Source: Gamarada debralockiae
Lineage: Eukaryota > Ascomycota > Leotiomycetes > Helotiales > Hyphodiscaceae
Assembly: GCA_002803225.1 (NCBI GenBank)
Contig: NXFV01000963.1
Span: forward strand, 1-53,673
DNA length: 53,673 bases
Direction of reading: 5' to 3'
The notes beneath the pieces were generated by a model. The model had not been told where the DNA came from. It was given only the letters and a program-made list of their open reading frames with translations, and did not search any database. Each line of letters begins with the position of its first letter. Within the stretch, counting starts at the first letter, position 1. The translations under genes and the position numbers were made by a program. Positions 33,816-45,543 of the stretch are shown piece by piece.

Positions 33816-35666
33816 ATGGCTTTCGGCATACTTGAAGATCACCATATGGAGCTGGTGCCCGGCACAGGTAAGAGACGCTCAAATAGAAACAATTACGTAG
33901 CTGATAAGACTTGCAGCTTGCATGAATGATCAGTCCGACGTTCCACGAGAATATGAGGCAATCCCTCGGGAGCTGTTGAAGCATGGAACTGGGCGATTAT
34001 CTCACGTTATCTTGGTCCCCCAACCTTCAGATTCTCCGAACGATCCATTAAATGTTAGTATTTCCAAAATTGCTCCCAAAATATCATAGAAGTTAAGCGT
34101 TCACAGTGGTCTATCTGGAAGAAGGATGCAATTCTTCTCATCGTCGGTCTCTCAGCAGCGGTCGTGGGAGCGTTCGGGCCAATGCTGTCTCCAGGCTTCG
34201 TCCAAATTGCTGCAGAACTCGGTATCAGCGTCAATACACTTGCACAATCCACAGCATGGCTCATTTTAACCATTGGTCTCTCGTTGTTTATCGCGAATCC
34301 GCTAGCCAAAGTTTGGGGAAGACGTCCAGTTTTCATCATTGCAATCATGATAATGTTCGCGGGCAGCGTCTGGGGAGCATTCGCGAAGGACTACAATTCC
34401 TTTCTTGCCAGTCGCGTTGTTTCAGGTTTTGGTATGGCACCGTATGAAGTATTGGTTCAGTGTACCATCGGCGATCTTTACTTCGTACATCAGAGAGCCA
34501 CCAGAATCGCTGCTTGGAATCTATTTCTGCTCTGCGGGATTGCTGGCGGAAGTTTGATCAGTGGATATATCATTCAAGTAAGCTCTGCTATATTTTCTGA
34601 ATTTGAATGTTTCAGCTGACATTTTGCGTAGGACATCGGATGGAAATGGACTTTCGGCATATGCGCTATCCTCTTCGGGGTGTTTGTCATCCTGGTTGTC
34701 CTTTTTGTTCCCGAAACAGCATACATCAGAGCTCCCATCGAAGAAAGATACGCAGATGTGATTCAAAGAACCTCCGACGTTGAAAAACGAGGAGATGGTG
34801 GCGATAAAGATATGACGACAACTGAACAGTCCCACATCGAAAACACGACCTCTACTGAGAAGAAGGATTCCTATCTGAAGAGTTTGAGATTCATCAGTGG
34901 CCGATATTCAGACGCACCATTCTGGAAGATCCTTCTTCGTCCAGTCGTCATATTCTGGTATCCTGCAGTCCTCTGGGCTTTCCTCATCTATGGTACCACA
35001 TTGACCTGGATTGTGGTCTTCAGCGTTGTCAATGCTGAGATCTTTACACTCCCACCCTACAATTTCACAGTATCTCAAGTCGGCCTCATAAGCATCTCTC
35101 CATTCATTTTGACACTCATCGGCGAGGTTGTAGCTGGCCCACTCAACGATTACATCTGCTTGGTACTCGCAAGAAGAAATCACGGCATTTACGAGCCAGA
35201 ATTCAGGCTCGTACTGATGGTTCCAGTCATGCTTCTTGGAATCACTGGATTCTTTGGCTTCGGTGCCTCTGTTCATTATCAAACACATTGGATTGGGCCT
35301 GTTTTGACTTTCGGCATTGCTAATATGGCTATGGCTTTCGCGACTGGATGTATATTTGGCTACGTAATTGACTCTTACGAAGACCTGAGTGAAGAAGGTG
35401 CGAAAACTCTTTTCCCTCTTTACCAGAGAAGTTTCTGATATTTTCTAGCTTTTGTGGCAATCAATGCTCGAAATTTACTCACTTTTGGATTGACCTACTT
35501 TGTCAACGACTGGCTGGCAAAGGACGGCGTCCTTGCAGTTTTCAATGTTCTTGGTAGCTGTTTCATCGCGGTCTGCGCGTTAACACTTCCGCTGTGGATC
35601 TTTGGCAAACGCATACGGAGTATAATTGCCCGGAATCGAGCTCTGAATAGCTTCATGAGAGATTAA
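33816..35666 (+). CDS. MFS multidrug transporter, DHA1-type (12 TM)
   Basis: Proton antiporter of 547 aa. Exons: 33816-33867, 33917-34053, 34107-34577, 34632-35397 and 35449-35666; the frame closes. The hydrophilic N-terminus ends at DPLN|WSIWKKDAIL, the standard entry into TM1 of this fungal subfamily. ANPLAKVWGRRPVFI is the loop 2-3 MFS motif, and SRVVSGFGMAPYEVLVQ lies in TM4-5. A hydrophilic central loop separates the two six-helix halves, with SGRYSDAPFWKILLRP before TM7. Likely an exporter of small hydrophobic compounds. It sits between the FAD monooxygenase (divergent) and the second MFS gene. Confidence 0.92.
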
Positions 35667-36344
35667 ACATAGACCACACAGTGACACGGGATATTGGGAA
35701 GAAGCCGTGGGTGGGATGGGAATCATTCCGCTGTTTCCAATACTGAATGAAATATTCCGTATGTGATGCGAGGAGATCTTTGGATCACGGATCATAGATT
35801 AGTGGAATCCCGAGAATTGTATACTCATGCATCCATTCCCGCGTGCGCTCTCGGGAAGCATCCATCCTTGCTACAAAGGGGGAAATCCGACTCCAGTCAG
35901 TAGCAAGCGGAATCCCCCTTCGCTTAAACCCGCCACCAAAACGCCTCTATTTGACATTCCCAATACAACGCTTCACAAGATCTAGATTGATAATATGGAA
36001 CGTTTGTAATATTGAGCTCTGACGAGTCACAGATCTGCCGATGTGTGCGATGAGTGCTGACAGGGGTTCAGGCGGGGAAAGGTATCAGCGAACCTTGGGA
36101 CGCGGGGTAAAGCTTTCCATTCAACCTCAATTCTTTACGCGCCATGCGCCACATCGATATGTTTAGGACTGAATCCATTGCTGATGCATGGGTCCTGAGC
36201 CGTGCAGAACTGGAATTTCCGCTCAGCTAATCAAATTTTTGCATTTTGTTTATGATCTTCGCTGTCTGCATGCCCAGGGTTTCCCCGACTTCAACCCCTT
36301 CTAGAACTTCATGGAAAACAACATCATTTTGATAGTAATTCAAC
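35667..36344. other. Intergenic, promoter of the TRI12-type transporter
   Basis: It lies between two plus-strand transporter genes. No gene is seen. Confidence 0.5.
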
Positions 36345-38609
36345 ATGGCGGACGGAAGTCAGGATAGTCACCAAAACGAAATTGAAATCGAGCAGTCCAA
36401 GAGTGACGATGAAGTCAACGTCTCTCAAGTTGAGCGACCAGCTCCGCGGACTGCGCCTATCATCAGACTTGACTCATACAGAGACGATAGACATATCAAT
36501 CTGACATGGAGGTCTTGGATGGTTGTTTTGTAAGAATCTCTCACTCCGAATGAATATCTGATATATTGACTTGAAAATACTACAGTGTAACTTGTTTTGC
36601 GTAAATCTCCTTTCCCATTTTCAAAATTTGGAATCCACATCTAACTGCGAATGGTCCAGTATCATGGCTCAGGTTTTTGTTGTTGTCGCGGCTGGATCTG
36701 TCATAGGCTTTATCGTGAGAGATCTTGGTGATGGAGCAATTGCAGGATGGATCATTCAAGTACGACTTCTTCCTATTTCCAGCATTGCTTCTGACAATAT
36801 TTTAGGGTCCACTCTTGATGCAGAGTGTTCTGTCACCAATTGTCGGCCGACTGTCAGACGTACTAGATAGAAAGTATCTCGCCATGGTTCCACCTATGAT
36901 ATCGTTTGCCGGAGCCGTGATTTCAGCCAAAGCCACTTCCATGACGATGTTGATTGGGGGCGGGATCTTGGTTGGAACAACACTCTCAACGATCTCTATC
37001 GTCCAAGCTATTCCATCAGAAGTGCTTCCTCTAAAGTATCGAGCGCTGGCAAATGGTTTCGCGTTCCTTGGCGGTGCAGTAGGTGGATTGTAAGTACGCC
37101 TCTAACTTCGCACTTCATGAAGCCCCAAATCTCAGAGATGTGTACTAACAAATGTTACAGAGTTGGAGGTCTCGGAGCAGGAGCAGCAACCAACGCAGAT
37201 GCGGGCGGCTGGCGAACAATTTTCTGGATCCAGGCAGGAATGTTTGCCGCCACGTCCCTAGGATTGTTTTTCTTCTACTGGCCCAAGAAAGAGTCCGACT
37301 TCCCCAAAATGTCGTTGAAGAACATCCTCTGGGCATGTGATCCTATTGGATCGCTGTTGTTTATGGTCAGTGCAACTCTGATGCTCCTAGCTTTGGACTG
37401 GGCCGGCGGAGTATATCCGTGGCATGACAAACATGTGGTGGCTCCTCTCACCATTGGGTTGGTATGCTTGGTTGGTTTCTGTCTGTACGGTATGTTTCGA
37501 GGATACCAATCAATCTTTCCTGCTTATGCTGATGTGCGTCTAGAATGGAAGGGGAGAGATGACGGCCTTGTCGCACATGTCTTCTTCAAGGGTAGTCCAA
37601 ATTTTGCACTTTCAGTATTCGCTTTTGCTGTCGAAGGGTACGTCTTCTCTACTTGGTCTCATAATTTGACAAGATACTGACCGAAACTATGAAGGTGGAT
37701 TTTCTACAGCGCCGTCAATAGCGTTACGCCCCTCATTGTGCTGAATCTTGGCTTCCAAACTAACTCGTGGCGAATATCAATCAGACAACTCGCATACACT
37801 CTCGTAACTCTCTTTGCTTCTATTCCAATCACGTATGTCAACCAAATATCTCAAAAGCATCGATATTTGAGCTGACCATTTATCAGCTTATATGCCACTT
37901 GGACAAAAGATCTGAAAAGTCCCATCCTCCTCTGCTTCGTTCTGTTTCTCGTTGTGTAAGTCACTCCACCTCTTTCCGTGGACACAAGTTAACGTCCAGG
38001 AGCTCCATTTGCTACGCAAACATTACCCCCTCCATGAACCACGCCCAGCTTGGATTCAACGTCATTTGTAAGCCCGCTCAAGCAATTTTTCTAGGCTCGT
38101 GTATCTAACTTCTGACAGCTGGGCTTGGTCAAAGTGGTCCTCTCACACTCATTGTCGCACTCGTCCAGTTTACAGCACCGCACGCCTATCTCTCAACAGC
38201 AACCGGCCTAGCCTTCTCAGCACGAGCAATTGGTGGTGCATTCGGTTCGGCAGTTCTCGATACCATTATCAACGGCAAACTTGCCTCAACATATGCTTCC
38301 GGGATTACCGCCGCTGCAAGCAAAGCTGGACTTCCTCGCTCTTCCGTTCCAGCACTTCTGGAAGCGTTTTCCACCGGCACTGGTTTTACTGCCGTTCCAG
38401 GAATCAATGGCGAGATTTTGGAAGCAGCAACAAATGCTAGTCATCACTTGTATGCAGCAGCGTATAGACTAGCGTGGTCGAGCATCATCCCATTCGTCGT
38501 GTTGGCTTTGGTAGCCATTGCGTTCATGAAAGGAGTGAAGGAGCTGATGACTGAGCATATTGAAGCTACCGTTGAGCGTGATGAGGTGCAAGAGAAGAGT
38601 GTTGCTTGA
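36345..38609 (+). CDS. MFS transporter, TRI12/siderophore-efflux type (14 TM)
   Basis: Transporter of 608 aa. Nine exons: 36345-36529, 36586-36600, 36660-36759, 36806-37089, 37161-37637, 37695-37832, 37887-37955, 38000-38067 and 38119-38609. Phases agree throughout. Exon 2 is only 15 nt and is required to make FVTCFA before IMAQVFVVVAAGSVIGFI. Family features are VGRLSDVLDRKYLAM (MFS motif A), LPLKYRALANGFAF, GGWRTIFWIQAG and GLAFSARAIGGAFGSAV. The first residues are hydrophilic and acidic. The family includes the trichothecene pump Tri12 and siderophore transporters, so either efflux of a cluster product or uptake is possible. It is adjacent to another MFS gene and a broken flavin oxidase. 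Confidence 0.92.
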
Positions 38610-38877
38610 GCCACTACACCTGAGGTGGACGTTCAGCATATGATTGAGACCATGGATTCGGTACATGCGAGTTCGGAACAGGTTGTCTTCTACCGTGAGT
38701 GAAGATGAATGCTTTAAATTTTTTATGTGTCTTCTAATAATCGAATTTAAAATGGGCGTGAAGTCCGTTGGGGGAATCATTTAAGCTTGATTTTTGGCAC
38801 CCAAGACAACCTGTAACAGTTGGGCAACCATTCATCCACTTCTTTCTCTTTCCCCATCAAAGCTGTATCAAGGCCTC

Positions 38878-40266
38878 AGCAGACTGGAACGCGATGGCCA
38901 TACCCTTTTCCTGTCAGCAAATCAATTCCCACGTACGCAGACAACTCGCCGTGAACGTGGAAACCAGCACAAATCCAAAGACCCTCCTGACCTGGAGCTT
39001 CTCCGATAATTGGGCTGTTTGTCAACAGTGTATCCTATAATACCAGTCTATTGTTGCAAAGTTTCTCCACTCTCTCCCCAATTTTCCTTTCCAAATTGCA
39101 TCACGGCGGCATGGGTCAGATATTCCGAGATATTGGAATGGATTGTAGTATTATCGAATAAGGGCTGTTCTCCGTTCGTTCCTAATCATCGACCACGTCC
39201 TTCAACAAAAGTCAATATTGTTCAGCTTCAAGTTCACTCATACACTCGCCGATAATGACATCTCCAGCTCCGGAGACCTTTCGCTCTCATCTGCATGTAA
39301 TCACCCGAAATGGCGCTTGTCATCCCACAGGTTCTCATCAGGGCCGGATTTCCAGCGATGTCGGACCGGGACGGACTGTCGCAACCTGGGCTCTCGTAGG
39401 AATGACTTTGCCAAAGGAAGATACAAAGCCGCTGTATAAGTAAGCATTCGTAGCAAGGATCATCTTCTCCGCCATGACTTGACCCCTTTCAGTATGCACA
39501 ACCCCCTGCTTCTTTCCCTCTCGTGTTTTCGTCTGCGATACCTCTACTACAGGTGTATTTGTCTGAAGATTCATCCCTTTCTGGACAAATATTTCCAACA
39601 ATGTACAAAGGAACTTGTACGGACTCAGTGCGTACGCAGGAAAGCTCACCGCACCCAGCGCTTCTGGAATCAACAGCACCTCTGTCGCTTCCTCCTTTTC
39701 CCAAACCTTATGCTTCGTCAGGACAGCCTCTTCAACCTGCCCCGTGAGGACCTCTTTTCTCTTCTTCAAAGCCCCAAGAGTCTCATCCCATCCTTTCTGA
39801 GCCGTCCAAATATCTATCGTCTCCACATCCCTCAAGTCACATTCAATGCCAAGGTCTTTAATCAACCTCCCTACATTCTGTACATTCTCCTCCTCAAGGT
39901 TTCTCTATTCTCAATGCATTCCCCCCACCCCCCAAAAAAAGCTTCAGGTCAGACGCAAACTCGAGATAACAACCTGCACGGTAATGTCCGCCATTGCGAC
40001 CCGTTGCGCCAGAAGACGCTTGTTGAGCCTCGAGCATGAGAATTGAAGCATTGGGTTGCTGGGCGAGGAGTTTACGCGCTATGCTTTCACCTGTGGTACC
40101 AGAGCCAATGATCACACAGTCTGGTTACGGTAGGGATATTGGGTGCCGTACGATATTGGGTAATAGTAAGTAGTGGGGTTTGCCAGTTGGCTTTTGTTGG
40201 GTTTAGATGAGGGAGGCCGATGGGGGCTTGGAGGCGGTCATTTTGAGGTGTTGATTTGTTCATAGA
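38878..40266 (-). pseudogene. FAD-dependent oxidoreductase (DAO/DadA type), broken
   Basis: The frames, read in order on the minus strand, reproduce a fungal DAO-fold oxidase. The N-terminus contains LNPTKANWQTP, then the FAD site IIGSGTTGESIARKL with GATGRNGGHYRAGCY, then ENVQNVGRLIKDLGIECDLR and FGKVIPTRAQV. The C-terminus has RTCGMTSAISGDYMQMRAKG and IIGEAPGQEGLWICAGF. Single-base frame changes lie near 40127, 39920 (beside C6-A-C6), 39363 and 39280. An in-frame TAG at 39048-39050 replaces the Trp of the usual E-W-T-G-I block, and the stretch between 39080 and 39260 is degraded. Two lesions sit at homopolymers and could be sequencing errors, but the stop and the degraded stretch cannot be explained that way. 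Confidence 0.8.
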
Positions 40267-40589
40267 AGTTGAAGTAGCTCTAAAAGTAGGGAGAGCAGCG
40301 AAATATTTATTCTGAAGAGATCTCGTCAACGTTGTCGTCCTGGTGAAAAGGCGTAAGGTCTTTGGCAGCCTTGCCTATAGAAGGCATCGAGTCGGAGGAA
40401 ATAATGACGCATTGATAAGCCTTGTGAATAGGGGGTACCTGCCTGTAGCAGGACTCTAGGCCTTGGGCGTTAAATCCTCAGGCATCATATCAAGCTGTAT
40501 CTTCAAAGCGACGACCTCAAAACCCCAACCCATCTTCAACACCAAAAGATGATCCTTCGATCTCCCACCTTTTCGTCCAGCTAGCAGCC
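40267..40589. other. Intergenic, upstream of cyclin H
   Basis: It contains the cyclin H promoter and the 5' flank of the oxidase pseudogene. No gene is seen. Confidence 0.5.
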
Positions 40590-41782
40590 ATGACGACCGA
40601 AGACGAGCGCTACCGCACTTCAACCCAATACCGTCTCTGGTCTTACACGCCCTCCTCCCTTCAGGCGCTTCGCACAACCACGAACCGCAACGCCGCAGAC
40701 CGCGTCCGCGAAGCCGTACGACGCCTCCGAGAAGCGCGCGCCGTCTCGTCCGCAGAAACGAGCGATGCAGAACGAGATCGATCTGTGAGCGTGGTGCCAG
40801 AGGGGGAAGTGGATTGCTTGACGGTAGAGGAGGAGTTGAAGCTCGTGGCGTTTTATTGTAGGCAGACGAGTCAGTTGGGGGATCATTTGAAGTTTCCTGG
40901 TGAGGTGAAGGTATTTCCCCCAATTACATATGGAGTGGAGTGAAAGACAAAGAGCTGATAAAGGGTGCAAAGGCTACAGCGATACAATACATCAAACGCT
41001 TCTACATCACCAACTCACTAATGACATACCATCCAACCGACATCCTCAAAACAGCCCTCTACTTCTCCACAAAAACCGAAAACAACTACATCCCCCTCAA
41101 ATCCTTCGCCGACGCAATCGGCGGCACAAAAGCCGAAGACGTGCTTGCCTCCGAATTCCTGCTCACTCAGGCTTTACGCTTCACGTTCGATGTCCGCCAT
41201 CCATTCCGTGCTCTCGATGGTGCAATAATGGAAGTACGAGCTCTAGGCAAGGGCAACATTCCTGCTTTGCCTGGAGGAGAAGCACCAGAGAATGTGCCGC
41301 AGAATGTGGATAACAGGGCTCAGCATGCACATATCAAAGCAACGGCGTATTTGAAGACCAGCGCGCAGTTGACGGATGTGTATTTCCATTTCACGCCGAG
41401 TCAGATCATGATGGCTGCTCTGATGTTAGCAGATGAGGAGCTCGCGAAGTGGTATATTCGGACAAAATTTCCTGCGACTGTTGATCCGTTGGGACATATG
41501 GCGAATAAGATCTTGGGCGTCGTGGAGAAGTGCGCGGATATGTTGAAGGTAGTACCGCCTAGTTCTGAGCCTTCGGCTGCTGAGAAGAAGGAGCTGCAGG
41601 TGTTGGCGAAGAAGTTGAAGAAGTGCCGGAATCCGGAGAAGATGGATTTGGTGGGGTTGCAGCGGGCAAAGAGGGAGGGGGAGGGGGAGGATGAGAAGGT
41701 TATTAAGAAGAGGAAGTTAGAGAGGGAACAGTCTGCGAAGGAAGGAGAAGACATGTTTGGACCGGAACTCAAGAAGTCATAA
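40590..41782 (+). CDS. CCL1: Cyclin H (TFIIH/CAK cyclin, Ccl1/Mcs2 type)
   Basis: Regulatory cyclin of the CDK-activating kinase in TFIIH, acting in RNA polymerase II CTD phosphorylation and CDK activation (established for Ccl1/Mcs2). 376 aa from exons 40590-40910 and 40973-41782; intron 62 nt, phase 0. The N-terminus DERYRTSTQYRLWSYTP is diagnostic. The first cyclin fold includes ATAIQYIKRFYITNSLMTYH, assembled across the intron, and HPTDILKTALYFSTKTEN. The second fold contains FHFTPSQIMMAALMLA. The tail is rich in Lys/Glu with KKRKLERE. The length is normal for fungal homologues. Confidence 0.93.
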
Positions 41783-42287
41783 AGTGGCTGGGGGGATTGT
41801 CATTTAGCAGGGCGTCTGGGATCACTGCATATGGGAGGCGTTTTCAGAGAATGAATTGTATTGAAAAGTAAGTCTGTTGTACATGCAATGTTGGTATGAT
41901 AATGATGTGTGCTACTATATGTCCTCCTTTAGCCCATGACTTCGGACAGATGGCCTGCAGCCAGTGAAAACAAAACCGCCCATATGGAAGGATATATCCC
42001 GTTTGAAAATCAACCTACGCCAACGAAAGAACTAACCCGTTCACGAAACGCAAAAAGGGCCGCAAGTGCTGGCAGCAGAGGAGAGATGAAGACAAGGCCG
42101 TGAAGAACCAGAGGCAAGAAGAGCTTCTCTCATCACGGAACTTCCGGAGTTGGCACTCCGATGATCTCTCATGCCGCAAATCTCGATCGTTGAGCCATGT
42201 TGTGAGATTCAAGTCCTATCGTGGTGGATCCGCAAACGTGTCTCGCAATCGTCCTGTACCCTCAATCATTAAATTGCATTGAGCGAT
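41783..42287. other. Intergenic between convergent genes
   Basis: It holds the 3' flanks of cyclin H (plus) and the BTB-like gene (minus). No gene is seen. Confidence 0.5.
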
Positions 42288-44312
42288 TCAAGCGCCATCT
42301 TTCTTGATCCAGGGCAGCTCATCATTCTCGACCTTGGTGCAAGTCAGGTGCTGAATACCCGCTTCCTCCACATCAAGCATGCTGTTGTTAACCACCAAGC
42401 CTTTGACTTTCTGCTGAGCGAAATCCTTCATGATCTTGAGGTCTGTCTCCACAGTTTTCAAGTTCCAGCTGCCGAAGGTCTTGCCCTTGTATCCGACAAG
42501 GCTCGAATACACTGCCATATGATCCAGATACGTGTTGCTCCCTTTACCCATCAATCGATACGTGGAGCCAACTTCGTGTTTGGAGATTCTTTGCTTGTAG
42601 AGAGAATAGCAGTACCAGTCGCGCCACAGCTGGACAACGAACCAGGTATCAAAGTTGGATTTTTCGAAGCCGTGAAAGGTGAGGTTATGGCCTTCGATAG
42701 CGATGGAGCTGCTGAAAAGCTCGGCATCGATGGAGGCTTTGAGGGCTCTCAGCTCATCGACCTTCTTGCGGATTAGGCCAATTATTTTGTGGGGAAGCTT
42801 GGAAGAGGGCACAGTCGTCCACGGGTAGTATGGGTAATATCCGACGACATGAATCATCGCCTCTTTGAAGATGGGTGCGCATTCTAGACGGCCTGATAAG
42901 ATGAGCCAGCGTGGTGGGTCCTCAAGGATGGCTTTGAAGAGGTCTCGGCCAAATTGAAGCATCGCATTACTGAGGTAGTGGCGGACAAGCGGAAGGCATT
43001 TGTACAGATTTGCTAAGGCGATAATACTTTCGGTTTGACTGAGGGCTGTACCGATGTTGTTTGCATCGATTTCGGGAGTCATGTTATGGAAGAGCCGAAG
43101 TAGGTTATGATGGGCTAGGACGGCTGCGAGGCGACCCTCGTCAGAATTGGCTGGAGGCTTTGGGGGAGCATTCTTGTTCGCGGTTGAACAATCCAGGAGA
43201 ATTTCACCGTGAGCGAAGCGGAGGCAGTTTATGTTCGGTTTGGTAATATTGTCGGTATTTGCAGACCTGGGCTCTTGAGTTGTAGGTTCTCCATTTTCGA
43301 CCTCCGCGCTGGGAATAACGGTTGATTTGGTGGATGCCATGGCGCTGTCATCGATTTCCTCCTTGATGGCTGGCTTGATTTCACCCATTTCTTGCTTAAC
43401 TCCATCATTTTCAATCTCAATTCCTACTCCCTTTCCCTTGCTCTCTAACCCCGCTGAGATTAGAAACAATGCTTCAGCCGAAGAAGTCTTGTCGACAGTC
43501 TGCAGCACGTCGATGGAATTTTCGAAAGCTGGTAAGCCTGAGATTATGATTGGGGAGTTATGAGCTGGTCCAGCATCGACTGTATTGGCACCAGAATCAA
43601 GAAGATGGGTACGTGGGCTGTGAAGCAACTCAGCCTGTGCGGTAGAACGCACAGATTTGGGCGTTGTGAGTACTTTCGCTTGCGTGGGTGCCATTGCTGG
43701 CTGGGCAGGCGTGGAGATCTGGGGCTGCCTTCTCTCTGGGGGCTTGTGGGTTGTGAACGGCTAAGTCAAAGGTTAGCAATTTTGCATATGTGCCGGTGTA
43801 CAGCAATTTGTGGAATGCTGTGAGTCTGAAAAATGAACTTGGGAACTCACAACTTTGACAAGAGCCCAGATGTCTACTTTCGAAAAGTATTGTAAGTCTA
43901 GAAAGACCTCGAGTCCAGCACGCTGTTTCACTCTTTCGGCAATCCCATTATCAACCTCCACGACTCTTGCTTGAAGAAAATTGGCCAATACCTCAGAAGA
44001 GCGAGCGATTATGTTTTTGTCGAGAGTGTATGTATATTTGTTATGAAGTTGGACCAGTTGAATGTATATCGTGCCGTGTTGAAATCGAGGAAAGACATCT
44101 CGTACAAGGTGATCACCCTTTGGGGTGAGTTTTCTAGGGATGACTGCAATCTCGAGGTCGATGACTGGAACTTGCTTGCGGCCATTCTTGTATCCATGGA
44201 TCGGAGCAACACCTTCAAATGAATTGATCTGCTTCTTCGCCGGCGGGGCTTCATTCGCTGCAGAAGCGTTGGGACGCTTGTTGTTGGCGCGTGTACTAGG
44301 CATCTGGTCCAT
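42288..44312 (-). CDS. BTB/POZ-like fungal protein, function unknown
   Basis: 644 aa from exons 44312-43851 and 43760-42288; intron 90 nt, phase 0 at both ends. The N-terminal part, after a basic TRANNKRP start, has a BTB-like pattern (HNKYTYTLDKNIIARSSEVL, then VVEVDNG). The middle is a low-complexity acidic linker with several Lys-Gln/Glu stretches (GVKQEMGEIKPAIKEEIDD) that resemble SUMO sites. The C-terminal 300 residues are helical, with RLAAVLAHHNLLRLFHNMTP and LVRHYLSNAMLQFGRDLFKA. This layout is common in filamentous ascomycetes, where such genes are numerous and mostly uncharacterised. The BTB assignment is by pattern and moderately sure. Confidence 0.75.
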
Positions 44313-45543
44313 TGATTAGTTCAAAACTGACGAACGATTGGAGAAATAAAAGGGCAAGGTCAACTAGAGCTAGGCCTGCTGGCGGTTGGGGAAGAGTTGA
44401 AGAGAGAGCTTCCGAGCTGATGGACAGTAACAGTTTTGATATGTGAAGGTTCTCTAACAAGGAATTAGGAATTCCAGTATGACGGCGAATGAAATGAGAG
44501 CTCTGAGGTATGAAACCGAGGCAATGTTCAGGAAAGAGACCTTGGCAAATGGGGCAGGGAGTGAAACGCGTGGGAATTCAGAGGGAGCCAGAAGATGGAA
44601 AGCTGAACTTACTTTGCAAGATGGAGTCGTGTGTTGAATAATAAATACTTTGAGATGATGTTTTGATACCAGACGGTGAGGCACTGTTGGTTGCCTTTCG
44701 AGGGACCGGGTACCTGGTGTTGTTGAAAGTCCTGTGAAACTGGAGGAATGATCGCACGGAAGATCGAAGGTAACATTTGAGGCTCAAATAGATTGACGGC
44801 CGTATCTGGTCTTGGTGAATTTGAGTGATCGTGCCTGAACGCGAAGATCAAAGATCAGATCTTAGACCCAAATATGTGGAGTTTTGCTGATATTGTGGAA
44901 TGTGGATTGAATGATCTGACCGCCAAGCGAAAATTGAAGGCAAGATGTGAGATCGATCGATCACGAGAAGTCGAAGAGTGGAAGATTGTTGTCATATTGA
45001 CAGGTGATGGCGACAAACCAAAATTTTGTCCTTGACTTGGAATCGCTAAAAGGTAACGAGCGATTGTAGGTTGTTGAATACGGTCCTCAAAAATGAAAGA
45101 CACTTTAGTTGTTGGGTGGCAGAAAAGAGGTGACGCCTGTCGCTGTGTATCAAAAATAGATCGAGAAGCAAAACAATGAATATCGCAGGTCGACTTGGTC
45201 TTTGAAATAAAGAGGATATGAGGGAGTTATCTTTCCTGAGGCCGATGAGGTCAGACGGTGACTGCCACGGAATCGAAATTTTACGAAGGGTGGGCAGATA
45301 ATTAAAGGTGTTGAGAGAGCGAAGGGCAAGATAAGATGAAGGTTTGAGTTTCACAGCCGCATGGAAGGTCAAGGGAAGAGCTTTTGACTTTGATGAATTA
45401 GAGTGAAATAGAGGCTTCCCGGTGCTCTGTGGCAGGAAAGAACTTCAAGTTCCCTAGACTGAATGTGATCTCGACAGAGAAGCCGAAGTCCGAGGGATTT
45501 TCCCATGTCAAATCAAAGAAAAGATCCTCGAAAGAGTGAGCAT
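44313..45543. other. Long upstream region of the BTB-like gene
   Basis: This 1.2-kb stretch is the longest gene-free interval in the window. Minus-strand open frames (for example 45046-45372) lack family features. It may be a long leader of the BTB-like gene, possibly with leader introns, or simply its promoter plus the 3' flank of the amidohydrolase. No gene is called. Confidence 0.4.

Noticed and set aside
25450..38609. Complete secondary-metabolite cluster
   Set aside because: No polyketide synthase, NRPS, terpene synthase or prenyltransferase is seen anywhere in the window, so only an oxidative/transport group is claimed.
39479..40039. 186-codon plus-strand open frame
   Set aside because: Antisense to the DAO-type oxidase remnant, whose flavin-binding motifs lie on the minus strand.
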